Shown here one piece after another: positions 40,190 to 51,636 of a stretch of DNA of 64,000 nt (its first letter is position 1; the number at the start of each line of letters is the position of its first letter). The notes under the pieces were generated by a model. It was not told where the DNA came from, ran no database searches, and saw only the letters and a list, made by a program, of their open reading frames with translations. The position numbers were made by a program, and so were the translations under genes. The DNA comes from Epiperipatus broadwayi (Eukaryota > Onychophora > Udeonychophora > Euonychophora > Peripatidae): NCBI GenBank assembly GCA_028023455.1, contig JAQFVV010012404.1:13071421-13135420 (forward strand), given 5' to 3'.

Positions 40190-40510
40190 TGGTGAATGCA
40201 ATCGTCTTAGCTGTGCGTTATGGAAATTAGAGTCTTTCCATAATCGACAAGATGATCAAACATAAAAAATTATATAATGAGAACAGAGATGACCATGTTG
40301 CAGTCCATAAAACAGAAAGGTTTGCAGTTCCACAAGTTATGTAACACTTATGAAGGACCCTTCACATTTATGAGGCATATAAATGACAGATTTAAAAGAA
40401 AAAGTACATAATAAGGGAAGGACTTCAAATGATGCTACTTAAGACACATAAAATGGACTTTTTACAATGGATAAATTCTCAAGAGATGTTTATATATTTT
40501 TTTAAGAAAA
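40190..40510 (+). pseudogene. Probable integrase C-terminus scrap
   Basis: Broken frames include KGLQFHKLC.TYEGPFTFMRHINDRF, which resembles the Gypsy integrase tail (K-F...LYEGPF.I.K.I..). It precedes the better preserved tail at 40,590-41,034 and so may come from a second, older element. Low certainty. Confidence 0.35.
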
Positions 40511-40589
40511 GAAGTAAATGAATGAATAAATCAAATGGTGTATGTATACATATATATATAATACAACTTATGATAGTATGGGAAAATGA

Positions 40590-41034
40590 TATGGTAAGAC
40601 AGATAGACCAGATAGTTAATTATATCAACTGGAGTGTGAATGAATCCACTGGAATCATACTTATTGAACTACATTTTAATCAATAAATTTCCATATTGTT
40701 CATTAAATATCAACCTATGACTAGATATAAACAAAGTAGTATGGAGGAAAATGTGCAGAAAGCATATCTTCGGTTAGTAAGTAAGGCCAATAAAAGGAAC
40801 AAAAATAAGACTGGAACTCCACATACTTTCAAAGTAGGAGATAAAGTTTTAATAAAAAACCCTCATATTAGTAAGCAAATTGAAAATAAATACAGTAAGT
40901 TTTACCATCTATATGAAGAACTTTACACAATAGTTAAACAATCGAGTCCGAATGCATTTTGGTTGGATATGGAAGGACAAGTCAGGGGCACATATAATAC
41001 CCAAATTATGAAACCATACTATGGACAATCTTAG
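40590..41034 (+). pseudogene. Ty3/Gypsy integrase C-terminal remnant
   Basis: DQIVNYINWSVNESTGIILIELHFNQ matches residues about 944-970 of the intact pol in this window (L-V-N-L-I-N..C-N-E-S-T-G-F). After a frame change the 112-codon ORF from 40,696 gives QKAYLRLVSKANKRNKNKTG, FKVGDKVLIKNPHIS, KFYHLYEELYTI, PNAFWLD and GTYNTQIMKPYY, collinear with pol residues 995-1080. Almost all of protease, RT, RNase H and the integrase core is missing between here and the gag relic, so this is a large internal deletion. Confidence 0.75.
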
Positions 41035-42045
<1,011 letters not shown>

Positions 42046-42497
42046 TTATTTGTAATAAATGAAATGTATTTAAACAATAGGCATTTAAAAATCTAAATAA
42101 ATTTGAACAATAGGCAGTTAAAAATCTCAGCGTTCCAAATCTACATGAACAAATTGAATAAAAATAGAAACTATTTACAAATTGTTCTTTTTGTCAAAAG
42201 AGATAGCAGTTATAATAATAGACAGGAGTTTAAACTAAAATTTAGAATGCTAAAATGGAGTTTTGCTTTTTCTTTTATATAAATTGTAAACATGTTTAAA
42301 AGTCAAATGCTGTAACTAAAAGTTTATCAAATTCAGAGGAAAGAAAGTGAAATAAGAAGTAAGAATAACTGATAAACTTTGTAATAATTAAAGCATGTTT
42401 TAAAAGTTGTTGTAGTAATTTTAAATATTTTAAATCTTTTTTAAAAACAATAATGAAAATTAATCTGCTGAAAATTGGAAAAAAAAAGAAATAATTT
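42046..42497. other. Short AT-rich spacer, no gene
   Basis: Nothing recognised. Two near-copies of AACAATAGGCA(T/G)TTAAAAATCT lie at about 42,074 and 42,108. Confidence 0.5.
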
Positions 42498-42647
<150 letters not shown>

Positions 42648-42773
42648 GATTCTATAATATCCAATATAAATTTATGATTACAAATAATTACTGAATTGCA
42701 CTTTAATATGAATATGGGCTAGAGAAAAACATGCTATTGTGCATCATGGTATTTTCTACCAGCTGCATGAAAC

Positions 42774-42823
<50 letters not shown>
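42774..42823. repeat. (CT)n(TA)n microsatellite directly abutting the Gypsy LTR
   Basis: CT repeat then TA repeat ending at 42,823. The next base begins the LTR (TGTAACA), so the Gypsy element sits at a TA tract. The expected target duplication on the far side is hidden by the assembly gap. Confidence 0.9.
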
Positions 42824-42826
<3 letters not shown>

Positions 42827-45800
42827 AACATAATTAAAGAGTTCAAAAGATATTACCATACCTGAGTAGTCCATAGAATATATAAGAAATAATCATAAAT
42901 TCAAAAATTTAAATGATGATCAAAAGATATTATTATATCTGAGTAAAGGAGTCCAAATATCAAGAATTATGGGCAAATTGTTAATAACCAGTATTATAAC
43001 TCAGGTATATGGAAATCACGTGAAGTGAGTACACTAGTAATTCAATAAAATATAACTCAGGTATACAGGCAGTAGATCTTATCCACTTTCATTTCTTGGT
43101 TTGATGTTAAGTGCATGTTTAAACAAATACTAAGTGAATATGGTCTAGCAGGGCGCCACTAGATTATCTGAATCTAGACACGGTTATATCTAATAACCTT
43201 TCACATGTACCGGGTTTGAATCCCTTTTTGGTACTTTATTTCTAATAAAAATGAGAGATTTTGCTTTTTGAGCCATATCACTATAAGCACTAATATTTAG
43301 GTAAAAGTAAAACATCTTTAAACCAAAGTGGAGTATATTAGACATAAATCATTTCTCAGATCTTAACATAACAAATGTGTTTCAATATTTTTATAAGTTC
43401 ACTAGCTCAGATTATATATAACTAATTTAGGATGGCAATTCACTCATCCTTGCATGAAATAGATGATGGGATGTGGTTATAATAATACTAAGAAATCACT
43501 AAATATTATAAAATCAATATTTATTTATGGCCTTTAAACAGTTAAACAGCTCATTAATTAAAACGTTGATGACGATGATGATGATGATAATAATAACAAT
43601 AATGACAAGGGTTTCAACTACAGCTCTAGGACTAAGCCTAAACATAAAACTAAATTTTATAAAGAAATTCATAATTATTGCTTAATTTTAGCATATTTAC
43701 TTATATCTTAAATAACTAATATTCAACCATTGATGATGATGAATAATCACACTTAACAAAGACTACACTTAATGAAATATATACGCCTCGTTTAATAAAA
43801 CAAACTAATATTTATTACTACATTTCTAACATATACATAAAAATTTCTAGATAAATATGAAAATTGACATGAATAATAATAATAATAATTGATTATATAA
43901 CAATCCTCAGATTAATTTTAAGTTCTTCCCCCTTTCCCTTCAAATGTATTTTGTATTAAGTTGGACGTCACATTGACCATGATTTTCACTCCATGAGAAA
44001 AGTATTTTAAGAAAAAAAAATATTATCTGCTCATTAGCACACATACTTTAAAAATCCAACATGTAAATAGAATGTAAAAAAAAAATGTTAGTAAAATTGA
44101 AAGAGCAAGTTTTAGAAAAGAGTTTTAAATCATTATCTCCCCCCCTCTCTTCTACCTCTGAAATGCTATACTTAACTTGAAACAAAATAATCTAATATTC
44201 TAATACTACTCATTATTTCACATTCACTCACAATTATACACATATAAAAATATCATTATGTATGTGCGTGTTTTATCCCATGATAACAAAATATTATTTA
44301 AAACCAAAATAATAATATATTAGTTAAAACTAAAATCATAATACCATAAAAAAAAATTGTTTTACACATTAATATTTTTCATAACTGTAAAATTAATAAA
44401 CAAATAATTTTCATACATTCAAGATCATTTATGAAGCTCAAAGTTATTATTAGTAAGACATTCTTGTTTTTAATCGATCTGAATAGTCTTTAAAAGTTCT
44501 TTAAATAAAATATACCACTTTATTGCTAAAATGTTTATTAAGACTGATATCATAAAGAAAATAGATATAAAAAGTCATATTACCGATCTTTTGTTTGTGG
44601 CGAATTTCCAAGGGTTCAAACTTGTCTTGTATAATGTCTATATTTCTGCAGCTACCATTTCCGTTTTACGTGGGAACAATCTCTTTCTTGAGGTGTATAA
44701 CTATTTGATGATGATGACTCTATTGAGGTTATTTGCTTTAGTGGACAATTTGGAAATCATTATATTAATTTTTCTTCTCTTCCTGTCAAGCATGTGGATG
44801 AAATACAGCAGTTGTTTTCACATTTATAAATTTTCTTGAGTTTAAAATCAGTTGTTGTAACAATTAATTGGACTTGATGATTAATATTTATCAGTAGATT
44901 AATTCATCTTCTTTGAATGCAGGTGAATGCTTTCTTCCTTCTATTAAAAACATCTTATTTCTCTGGTCAGTTGAAAGGTGTAGAATATTATTTTAGACAC
45001 ATCTTTTCTTTCCTATGTGATGTGCAGCTTCCCCAGATGGTCCGGAACCGATGGGACATACATATAATTTTTCTAGCCAGACATTTCTTATATTTTCAGC
45101 ATTCAATTGGATAGTTTAATAATCTGAATCATAAACAATAATCCTAATAATAATTCAAGACAGCTTTTTATATCCAATTTTTAGCTAACTTAACCAATCA
45201 GAGATAGCATCACTTGCTATTTTTGGACAAATTTGTTTTAATTAGATCTCTAATTTATTTTCAACTAAATTATTTTTCAACTGAAAAGTTTAATCCTTTT
45301 TCCAGACACTTTTGTTTAAAAAAAAAAATAGACTCAATCCTTATTTCCTTTCTTTTCTTTTTTTTTCTTTTTAACATCCAGGTAACATTTCAAATCTTTG
45401 AGCTTCCTTCTTTAGATCTTGAGATAAGACAATTTCAAAATTAGAGTTCTGACCCATTATAAGCTTCCAAAGTGAAAAACAATTATTTACAAAAAAAAAA
45501 TTGCTACAAAGATCGATATCTGATTAAACAGATTTCCTCTTTTAACAAAAAATTGTACAAAAAAAATAATTTGACAGATTTAATACTTCCTTTTCTTTCA
45601 ATATTTAGGAAATGTAAATTTTTGTATGTAATGTACACACATCCTTCATTCTTTCAAATCATTCATAAACTAACATTAAATAATATAATTGCTAGCTTAG
45701 TAATTATAACCCAATTATTTAATTAAATCTGTAACTTTTAAATCCCACTTATAATTAAAGAAAAGCAAAATAAAAGCATAGAATAAAATATTAGAATTGA

Positions 45801-46169
45801 TCAAGCATAGGTTAGTTTTAAAGAAAGTTAAAATGTTTAATATTTGAAATATAAAACAATTAAATAATTTACACATACATTGCCTATATGTATGCATTAT
45901 AACTTTGCTTTTTAACAGAAAATTTAAATATTAAATAGTTTAAATGTGTGTATTACCTTTCTATCAACACACAAACAAATAAAGCATATAATTGTTGACC
46001 CACTCTTTCTCTGTTTAAAGCTTTTAGAATTTTGATCTGGTAGGGTTTGAACTTGGATGCCCTACAGCTTCTTTTATGGTTATATAAAATTGTGATGATG
46101 ATTTTTGGTTTACCTTTTCTACATGCACATTACTATAAATTTATCTAGTGACTAAATTGTAATGGCACA
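42824..46169 (-). mobile_element. 3' LTR of the minus-strand Ty3/Gypsy element (3,346 bp)
   Basis: Direct repeat of 53,160-56,361, differing by roughly 1% by eye (for example a few bases near 42,840 and in the ATA trinucleotide run near 43,875). It begins TGTAACATAATT on the plus strand and ends GGCACA, so it has TG...CA termini, and it is followed after one base by the polypurine tract. At 3.35 kb it is several times longer than most Ty3/Gypsy LTRs. Within it are a tRNA-like stretch (about 43,128-43,225), a CTAGATT/AATCTAG hairpin, and plus-strand ORFs of 65-102 codons that are conserved between the LTRs only because the LTRs are nearly identical. Confidence 0.9.
43128..43225 (+). other. tRNA/SINE-like segment inside the LTR
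   Basis: TGGTCTAGCAGG resembles a Pol III A-box, and GGGTTTGAATCCC about 60 bases downstream forms a three-pair T-arm with a 7-base loop and fits the B-box. A hairpin (CTAGATT/AATCTAG) lies between. No complete cloverleaf can be drawn, so this is at most a captured SINE or tRNA relic. It is present in both LTRs (second copy at about 53,460-53,560). Confidence 0.35.
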
Positions 46170-46170
46170 A

Positions 46171-46184
46171 CTTTCTCCCCCTTC
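46171..46184 (-). promoter_or_regulatory. Polypurine tract of the Gypsy element
   Basis: On the minus strand GAAGGGGGAGAAAG lies one base before the 3' LTR start. This is the expected site for plus-strand DNA priming in an LTR retrotransposon. Confidence 0.8.
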
Positions 46185-46357
46185 GGATAAAATCATCAGC
46201 ACTTTTGTTTTAACTATATTTTAAAAAAAAATCCTAACTAATAAATACACTAATAATAATAAACACTTATAATATATATATAAAAAAAATTAACTACTGG
46301 TAAATATATTTTTCATTAGAAAACCTAAAAGTAATTTATTTGGAGATCTTTGCCAGG

Positions 46358-49300
46358 CTATTCTGCTGAAGTATAAGGGATCAAACTCCTAGCATTATAG
46401 GTCCCCTTATTCCCATCAAGAGCAGCAAGCATAAAGGCATTCTCTCCTATCTTTTTAGTGATTTGGAATGGTCCTTCATACAAATGCAGAAACTTTTTAA
46501 ATTTGTTTCTTTGGGGGTTGCTAACATGAGGGGTGCGTACCAGCACAAGATCATTGATCTTAAATGGATGTGGTTTAGTTCTGGATTGCTTTACCCTTTT
46601 TTGACCCATGAGTTTAAGTTGGACTCGAGCCTTATTAAGGTCATCATCATTATTTATTTCCTCAAGGGTAATAGGCAAAGGGATTTTAATAAGCAAGGGT
46701 TCCTGTTTTCCGTAATGCAACCTAACAGGGGGGAATCCTGTTGATTCATTACAAGTGATATTAATGAGATTTACCAATTCAGGAAGTTTATTCACCCACT
46801 GTCTATGATCATCTGGAATGTAGACTCTATAAAGTCTGCTAAGCTCGCGCATAATGCGCTCGCAGGGGTTAGACTGCGGATTTCGTATAGAGCTCATAAC
46901 ATGTTTGATGTTCTGAGTTTGAACCCATTTCTTCCAGGTCTTCGATACAAAGGCAGTGGCATGATCTGTCAAAATCACATCAGGTTTATCCACGGCTTGC
47001 AACTGGTGTTTGGTGAGGCACCTGATAACACCCTTAGCATCAGTTCGTGGCATGGCAAATGCAGATACATATTTAGAAAATACATCATATGCCACTAAAA
47101 TGAACTTTTGTCGGTTATAGGCCGGGAGTGGTCCATAAAAATCAAGTGCCAACAATTGGTTAGGCCGATCCGGGATTATGGGTTGTAAAATACCAACGAA
47201 TGACCTAGCATGATACTTAGTCTTGGCACAAACTGTACATTGTTTAATGACATTGCTGACACTTCTATACATCTGATTCCAATAGAAATAATTCTTTAAC
47301 ACATAATAAATCTTTGGAGTGCCATAATGGCCATATTTGCAATGAGCATATTTTACTAATTTATTAATGAGGATTTTAGGAATCACGATCCTCCAAGGGT
47401 TACCATGATTAACCTTAACCTTATACATGAGAAGATCTTGGTTGAATTTATACTGGGTAAAAACTTTCTTGAGTGATTTCTTGGAGCTGTGGCGGTTTAG
47501 GGGATGATTCAGGATGGTGATGATTCTGCCCAATTTTAGGTCTTGTTTTTGAATCCCAGCCAAATTATGGTAATCTTTTAAGATATCTCTCTCTAATTCA
47601 ACATTAATATTATTAATCAAGATATTCTCTGTACCGGGATGTTGGGGCACAAGACAGACAGGGTGACGACTAAGAACATCCGCAGGGATATTCTTAATAC
47701 CCTCAACATAGACGATGCTGTAATTAAACTGTTGTAGGTATAGACTCCACCTAATTAATCTTTCATTATTTAAATAGCTTTTACTTAGAAATTCTAAGCT
47801 CCTATGGTCTGACAAAACAATGACCTCAGAGCCAAGCAAAAACTGGCGTAGCTTTTGAAAGGCCCATACCACTGCTAGGGCTTCTTTCTCTGTTATGGAG
47901 TAGTTCAGCTCTGCCCCTCTCAAATGTCTACTTAAAAAGTATAAGACCTGAGGTCTTTGATCTTCATCAAGCTGATATAAAACTACTCCCAGACCATAGT
48001 GGCTACTGTCTGTCTGTACAAAAAACTTTTTACCAAAATCAGGGTAAGACAAAATAATGTGGTTCAAAAAGGTTTGTTTTATGGTATTGAACTCTCTGGT
48101 ATGCTCAGTGGTCCACCTCCACCTTTCTGATTTCTTTAATAACACAGACAAATACTGGGTATCCTCGGCAAAGTCCCTATAAAACTTATGATAATAGTTA
48201 CATAAACCGAGGAAGGACCGCAGTTGCTTTTTGGTTTTTGGCATTGAGAAGTCCTGAATAGCAGCAATCTTTTCGGGATGGGGTTTGATACCCTGTTCGC
48301 TGATTACATGTCCCAGAAAAGTAATTTCTTTTGCAGCTATAGTACATTTCTCCAGGTTTATCTTGACATTATGGGCTAAACACTCTTCAAAGAATATCTG
48401 TAAGTGTTCTAGATGCTCTGTAAGACTGCTGGAAGCAATAACTATGTCATCCACATACATGATGATCTTTTCTTTCAATTGTTTTGAAAAGATCATATCC
48501 AAACATCTGATCAAACCAGCACCACTGTTAATGAGACCAAAGGGCATTCTTGTAAAAACATAAGTTTGACCTTGAAAGCGAAAAGCTGTATATTTTTGGT
48601 CTTCATGGTGTAGTGGTATCTGCCAATAACTGGCTGTCAGATCAAAAGATGAGAAAATTGACTTTTGTTTGAATTTAATTAGCAGCTCATGTACAGGTGG
48701 AGGAATATCGCGTTCAGGAATGGTTATCTGGTTCAGCATACGAGCATCCAGACATACTCTTACTGTACCATCTTTCTTTCTGATAATTACCAAAGGATTG
48801 ACATAAGCAGAGGAACACTTCCGAATAATTTTCCATTCCAACATTTGGTCTATCTGTTTTTGTACCTCGGCCTGATATTGATAAGGAACTGGATACATTC
48901 TCTGTTGAAAAGGTTCATTATCCTTTAACTTAATTCGATGAGTATATCCACTGATGATGCCTGGAACAGTGGAAAACAGGCTGTTATAATTGCACATCAG
49001 TTGGTATAAATTTTCTCCTATAGTCAGATTGGCAAGAAAAACATGATTAATTTTAGTTTTAATACCAACATCAATTAGTGTGCTTCGAATACATAGCAAT
49101 TGACCAGAGAGTTTCGGTAACTCCCATTCAAAAGGCAACTGTTCTTGTCGACATAAAAATAGCCCATTCTCATAATCTAATTTACATTTATTTCTGATCA
49201 TGAAGTCTGAACCTATAATGACATCATGAACCAATTCAGGCATAATCAAGAAGACATGACCAAACTCAGACTGGTTAAGCCTAAAATTAATCCAAACCTG

Positions 49301-49612
49301 CTTGTTGGACAGCCTGGTTCTCTTCCCATTAGCCAGAGTCACTTGTATCTGTTTAATGGGCAAGGAGGGTATACAACTATTTACATGAAGCATCTTTTGA
49401 TACGCTTTTTCTGAGATGATGGAGGCTTGACTACCAGAGTCAATTAAGGCATTTATACTAATCCCCTCCATCAATAATTTAAGAACAGGACAGTTATATT
49501 GGATAGGTGGTTCACCTAGTTCAAATGGCTCTAGGTAATCCACATCCAGATCAAGGGTATTTAATAACCACATCTCATTGTCCCTCTTACTGTTAGCATA
49601 TGGCCCCAGCAC
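46358..49612 (-). CDS. pol: Ty3/Gypsy Pol polyprotein: protease, reverse transcriptase, RNase H, integrase
   Basis: An uninterrupted frame of 1,084 residues. The aspartic protease active site is D58-S-G. The RT has the MPFGL box (356-360) and Y386-V-D-D. RNase H shows D535, E577, D602 and D645. The integrase has the HHCC zinc-binding set (H757, H762, C792, C795) and catalytic D824, D883, E918. The GPF/Y-type C-terminal module is near LYEGPF (1044-1049). All key residues are present, so the protein looks potentially functional. The listed first codon is GTG; the first ATG in frame is residue 14. The frame is actually open back to 49,657 and overlaps the end of gag in the -1 phase, so expression by frameshifting from gag is more likely than independent initiation. 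No env follows: only about 170 bases separate the stop from the polypurine tract. Confidence 0.95.
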   Translation of the reverse strand: MLGPYANSKRDNEMWLLNTLDLDVDYLEPFELGEPPIQYNCPVLKLLMEGISINALIDSGSQASIISEKAYQKMLHVNSCIPSLPIKQIQVTLANGKRTRLSNKQVWINFRLNQSEFGHVFLIMPELVHDVIIGSDFMIRNKCKLDYENGLFLCRQEQLPFEWELPKLSGQLLCIRSTLIDVGIKTKINHVFLANLTIGENLYQLMCNYNSLFSTVPGIISGYTHRIKLKDNEPFQQRMYPVPYQYQAEVQKQIDQMLEWKIIRKCSSAYVNPLVIIRKKDGTVRVCLDARMLNQITIPERDIPPPVHELLIKFKQKSIFSSFDLTASYWQIPLHHEDQKYTAFRFQGQTYVFTRMPFGLINSGAGLIRCLDMIFSKQLKEKIIMYVDDIVIASSSLTEHLEHLQIFFEECLAHNVKINLEKCTIAAKEITFLGHVISEQGIKPHPEKIAAIQDFSMPKTKKQLRSFLGLCNYYHKFYRDFAEDTQYLSVLLKKSERWRWTTEHTREFNTIKQTFLNHIILSYPDFGKKFFVQTDSSHYGLGVVLYQLDEDQRPQVLYFLSRHLRGAELNYSITEKEALAVVWAFQKLRQFLLGSEVIVLSDHRSLEFLSKSYLNNERLIRWSLYLQQFNYSIVYVEGIKNIPADVLSRHPVCLVPQHPGTENILINNINVELERDILKDYHNLAGIQKQDLKLGRIITILNHPLNRHSSKKSLKKVFTQYKFNQDLLMYKVKVNHGNPWRIVIPKILINKLVKYAHCKYGHYGTPKIYYVLKNYFYWNQMYRSVSNVIKQCTVCAKTKYHARSFVGILQPIIPDRPNQLLALDFYGPLPAYNRQKFILVAYDVFSKYVSAFAMPRTDAKGVIRCLTKHQLQAVDKPDVILTDHATAFVSKTWKKWVQTQNIKHVMSSIRNPQSNPCERIMRELSRLYRVYIPDDHRQWVNKLPELVNLINITCNESTGFPPVRLHYGKQEPLLIKIPLPITLEEINNDDDLNKARVQLKLMGQKRVKQSRTKPHPFKINDLVLVRTPHVSNPQRNKFKKFLHLYEGPFQITKKIGENAFMLAALDGNKGTYNARSLIPYTSAE

Positions 49613-49638
49613 TGAGGAACTATTATACCAGGACCGTT

Positions 49639-49657
49639 CTAGTTTAGCGATGCAGTC
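49639..49657 (-). promoter_or_regulatory. gag/pol overlap, candidate -1 frameshift region
   Basis: On the minus strand gag ends GCA TCG CTA AAC TAG. The pol frame is open from just after an in-phase TAA upstream (GAC TGC ATC GCT AAA CTA GAA). The overlap is therefore only about 19 bases. There is no perfect X-XXY-YYZ heptamer, but GCTAAAC directly before the stop is the best near-match. Confidence 0.45.
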
Positions 49658-51636
49658 TTACTTTGGGCTTTTCCCCCTGGTCTTTTTAGCACTGTGGTGA
49701 TTCCACTTGTAGAGGGTTGCTTGTCTCTAGGAATTACTTTCTTCCCAACGTTATCCCTAAAATTTCCCCAGGATTGATTAGGAGGCCTAGCCCTATAATT
49801 GTTTCTATACCCATATCTACTAAAATTCTGATCATTTGTTTGATCACCTAGATTCAGACTAGAGACATTATAATTATACCTGTCCTTGGTGCTCTTGGGC
49901 CTAGTCTCTGAATCTAGCTCTGAAATTTCTAGAGCATCCAGGATTTCTGATGCTTCCTCTATACTGTGGCAATCAGCAGCAATTAGCATTTGTTCAATGC
50001 TTCGGGGAAGATTGTGTCGGAGTATTCTCAGGATTTGGTGCTCTGAGAGGGGAAATGCAGTCAGACTTTTCAACTTAACCGCCTGCCCTCTGAAAAATTG
50101 TGTATAGCTACCCTTGGTACCCCCATACTTTTCCTGTGTAATCTGGTAGCGCACCTGGTCCTGCCTATCTTCACTCCAAAAACAGGCTAAGATAACACAA
50201 CGAAAATCCCCAAAGGTAGTGGGCTTATCAAATAGGGACCGCCACCATTCCTTAGCATAGGCATAAAGATGGTTACATGCAATGGCCAACTTTTCCTGTT
50301 CACTCAGCCTACACACAGAAAAGAGTTCTTCCAAGGTATACAGATACTCTAAGGGGTTCTCCCTGCTCTCCCCACTAAAGGCCTTAATTTTAATTAAATT
50401 TGAGGTCATTGACCCTCCTACTCTATATTCATCTTTACTGGTATGGTCAGCCCTATCTACTAATTTTTTAACTTGTGGATTTTTACCTAAAGTAGGCATC
50501 CTTTTCTCTGACTGACTCTGTTCTGAGCTATCCCTACAGTCATCTGGACTGGTGCTACCATCGCTCTGCCCTGAATTTAGGTTTGACTGATCCTGCAGCC
50601 CTACATTAATACGATCTTTTAATTCCCCTATTTTCTGGTAGAGATCATCCATCTTGGGGTTTATGTATTCCACAACATAGGCCTTCTGGTTCTCCTCAAC
50701 CTTTCCCAACATAACACCCAATTCATGTTGATTCATTCTGGGTCCCTCTTCTAAAGAACTGGACTTGTCCCTTTTCACTATCTCCTCCCTAAAGCTATCC
50801 ATTTGTTTCCCCAATTCTTTCCTAAGATTTTGGTCAATTTGTACACACTCATTGGCCATGCTTCCCTTAACTTCTCGTATTTCCTTTTCTAAGCCACTAA
50901 ACCTATTTTTCATAGTGATGGTTTGATCTACACAGCCCAAAGTGGCTTCCTTATATGAGTCCACTTTGGCTACCACCTCCTCTAATCTAATATGAATTCC
51001 TGCAGAAGTTATTTCGGCATTCTTTTCTATGCATTCTGATATGGATTGGGAGACCAAACCATGGACCTCATTCCTAACTAACTCAATTTCTCTCTTATTT
51101 TCTTCGATAGACTGCTCCACTTGAGCCTTTAATGACTGTAGTCCCTGACAGCCCTCCTGTTTGGTGACTTCCATAGACCTACACACTCCTTCTATCCTCT
51201 CCTCTAATGACACAAACCTATTTTTACACTCTATATTGGACCCTTCTATCCTAGTTTCCAAAGCTATGATCATTTGGTTGTTATTGTCAATAGAGTTCTC
51301 TAGATTTACCCTTAAACCTTCTATACTTTTCTCCATAGATTGACCTATCTTTTGTTCTAGATTTTCCATCCTTTGCTTACTATCTTCTCTTAGACTTTCT
51401 ATATTTTGCTTACTATCTTTTCTTAGACTTTCTATATTTTTCTCCATCTTTTGTTCTAGATTTACCATCCCTTGCTTACTATCTTCTCTTAGACTTTCTA
51501 TATTTTTCTCCATCTTTTGTTCTAGATTTACCATCCCTTGCTTACTATCTTTTCTTAGACTTTCTATATTGTGCTTATTATCTTCTCTTAGACTTTTGAA
51601 CATCTGCATTATCATGTCCATGTCTGATGGTGCCAT
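49639..51636 (-). CDS. gag: Ty3/Gypsy Gag with extended coiled-coil N-terminus
   Basis: 665 residues, starting at an ATG in a good context (A at -3, G at +4). Residues 16-110 are built of near-exact 22-residue repeats (SLR.DSKQGMVNLEQKMEKNIE), encoded by 66-bp DNA repeats at about 51,350-51,590. Residues 110-345 continue as a probable long coiled coil. A Ser/Asp/Gln-rich linker (345-380) leads to the capsid-like domain at 415-570 (IKIKAFSGE..ENPLEYL, then YAKEWWRSL, FRGQAVKLKSL and HNLPRSIEQML), typical of Retrotrans_gag proteins. The C-terminal tail (585-665) is Arg/Asn/Tyr-rich with no CCHC zinc knuckle, so RNA binding may rest on the basic tail. Pol follows in the -1 phase with a short overlap. 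Confidence 0.92.
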   Translation of the reverse strand: MAPSDMDMIMQMFKSLREDNKHNIESLRKDSKQGMVNLEQKMEKNIESLREDSKQGMVNLEQKMEKNIESLRKDSKQNIESLREDSKQRMENLEQKIGQSMEKSIEGLRVNLENSIDNNNQMIIALETRIEGSNIECKNRFVSLEERIEGVCRSMEVTKQEGCQGLQSLKAQVEQSIEENKREIELVRNEVHGLVSQSISECIEKNAEITSAGIHIRLEEVVAKVDSYKEATLGCVDQTITMKNRFSGLEKEIREVKGSMANECVQIDQNLRKELGKQMDSFREEIVKRDKSSSLEEGPRMNQHELGVMLGKVEENQKAYVVEYINPKMDDLYQKIGELKDRINVGLQDQSNLNSGQSDGSTSPDDCRDSSEQSQSEKRMPTLGKNPQVKKLVDRADHTSKDEYRVGGSMTSNLIKIKAFSGESRENPLEYLYTLEELFSVCRLSEQEKLAIACNHLYAYAKEWWRSLFDKPTTFGDFRCVILACFWSEDRQDQVRYQITQEKYGGTKGSYTQFFRGQAVKLKSLTAFPLSEHQILRILRHNLPRSIEQMLIAADCHSIEEASEILDALEISELDSETRPKSTKDRYNYNVSSLNLGDQTNDQNFSRYGYRNNYRARPPNQSWGNFRDNVGKKVIPRDKQPSTSGITTVLKRPGGKAQSKTASLN

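Noticed and set aside
44531-44839. Plus-strand 102-residue ORF conserved at 54,865-55,173
   Set aside because: It lies inside the LTR, antisense to the element. Its conservation is explained by the LTRs being near-identical, and it shows no domain.
46463-49414. Plus-strand ORFs across the pol gene
   Set aside because: Shadows of the intact minus-strand pol frame.
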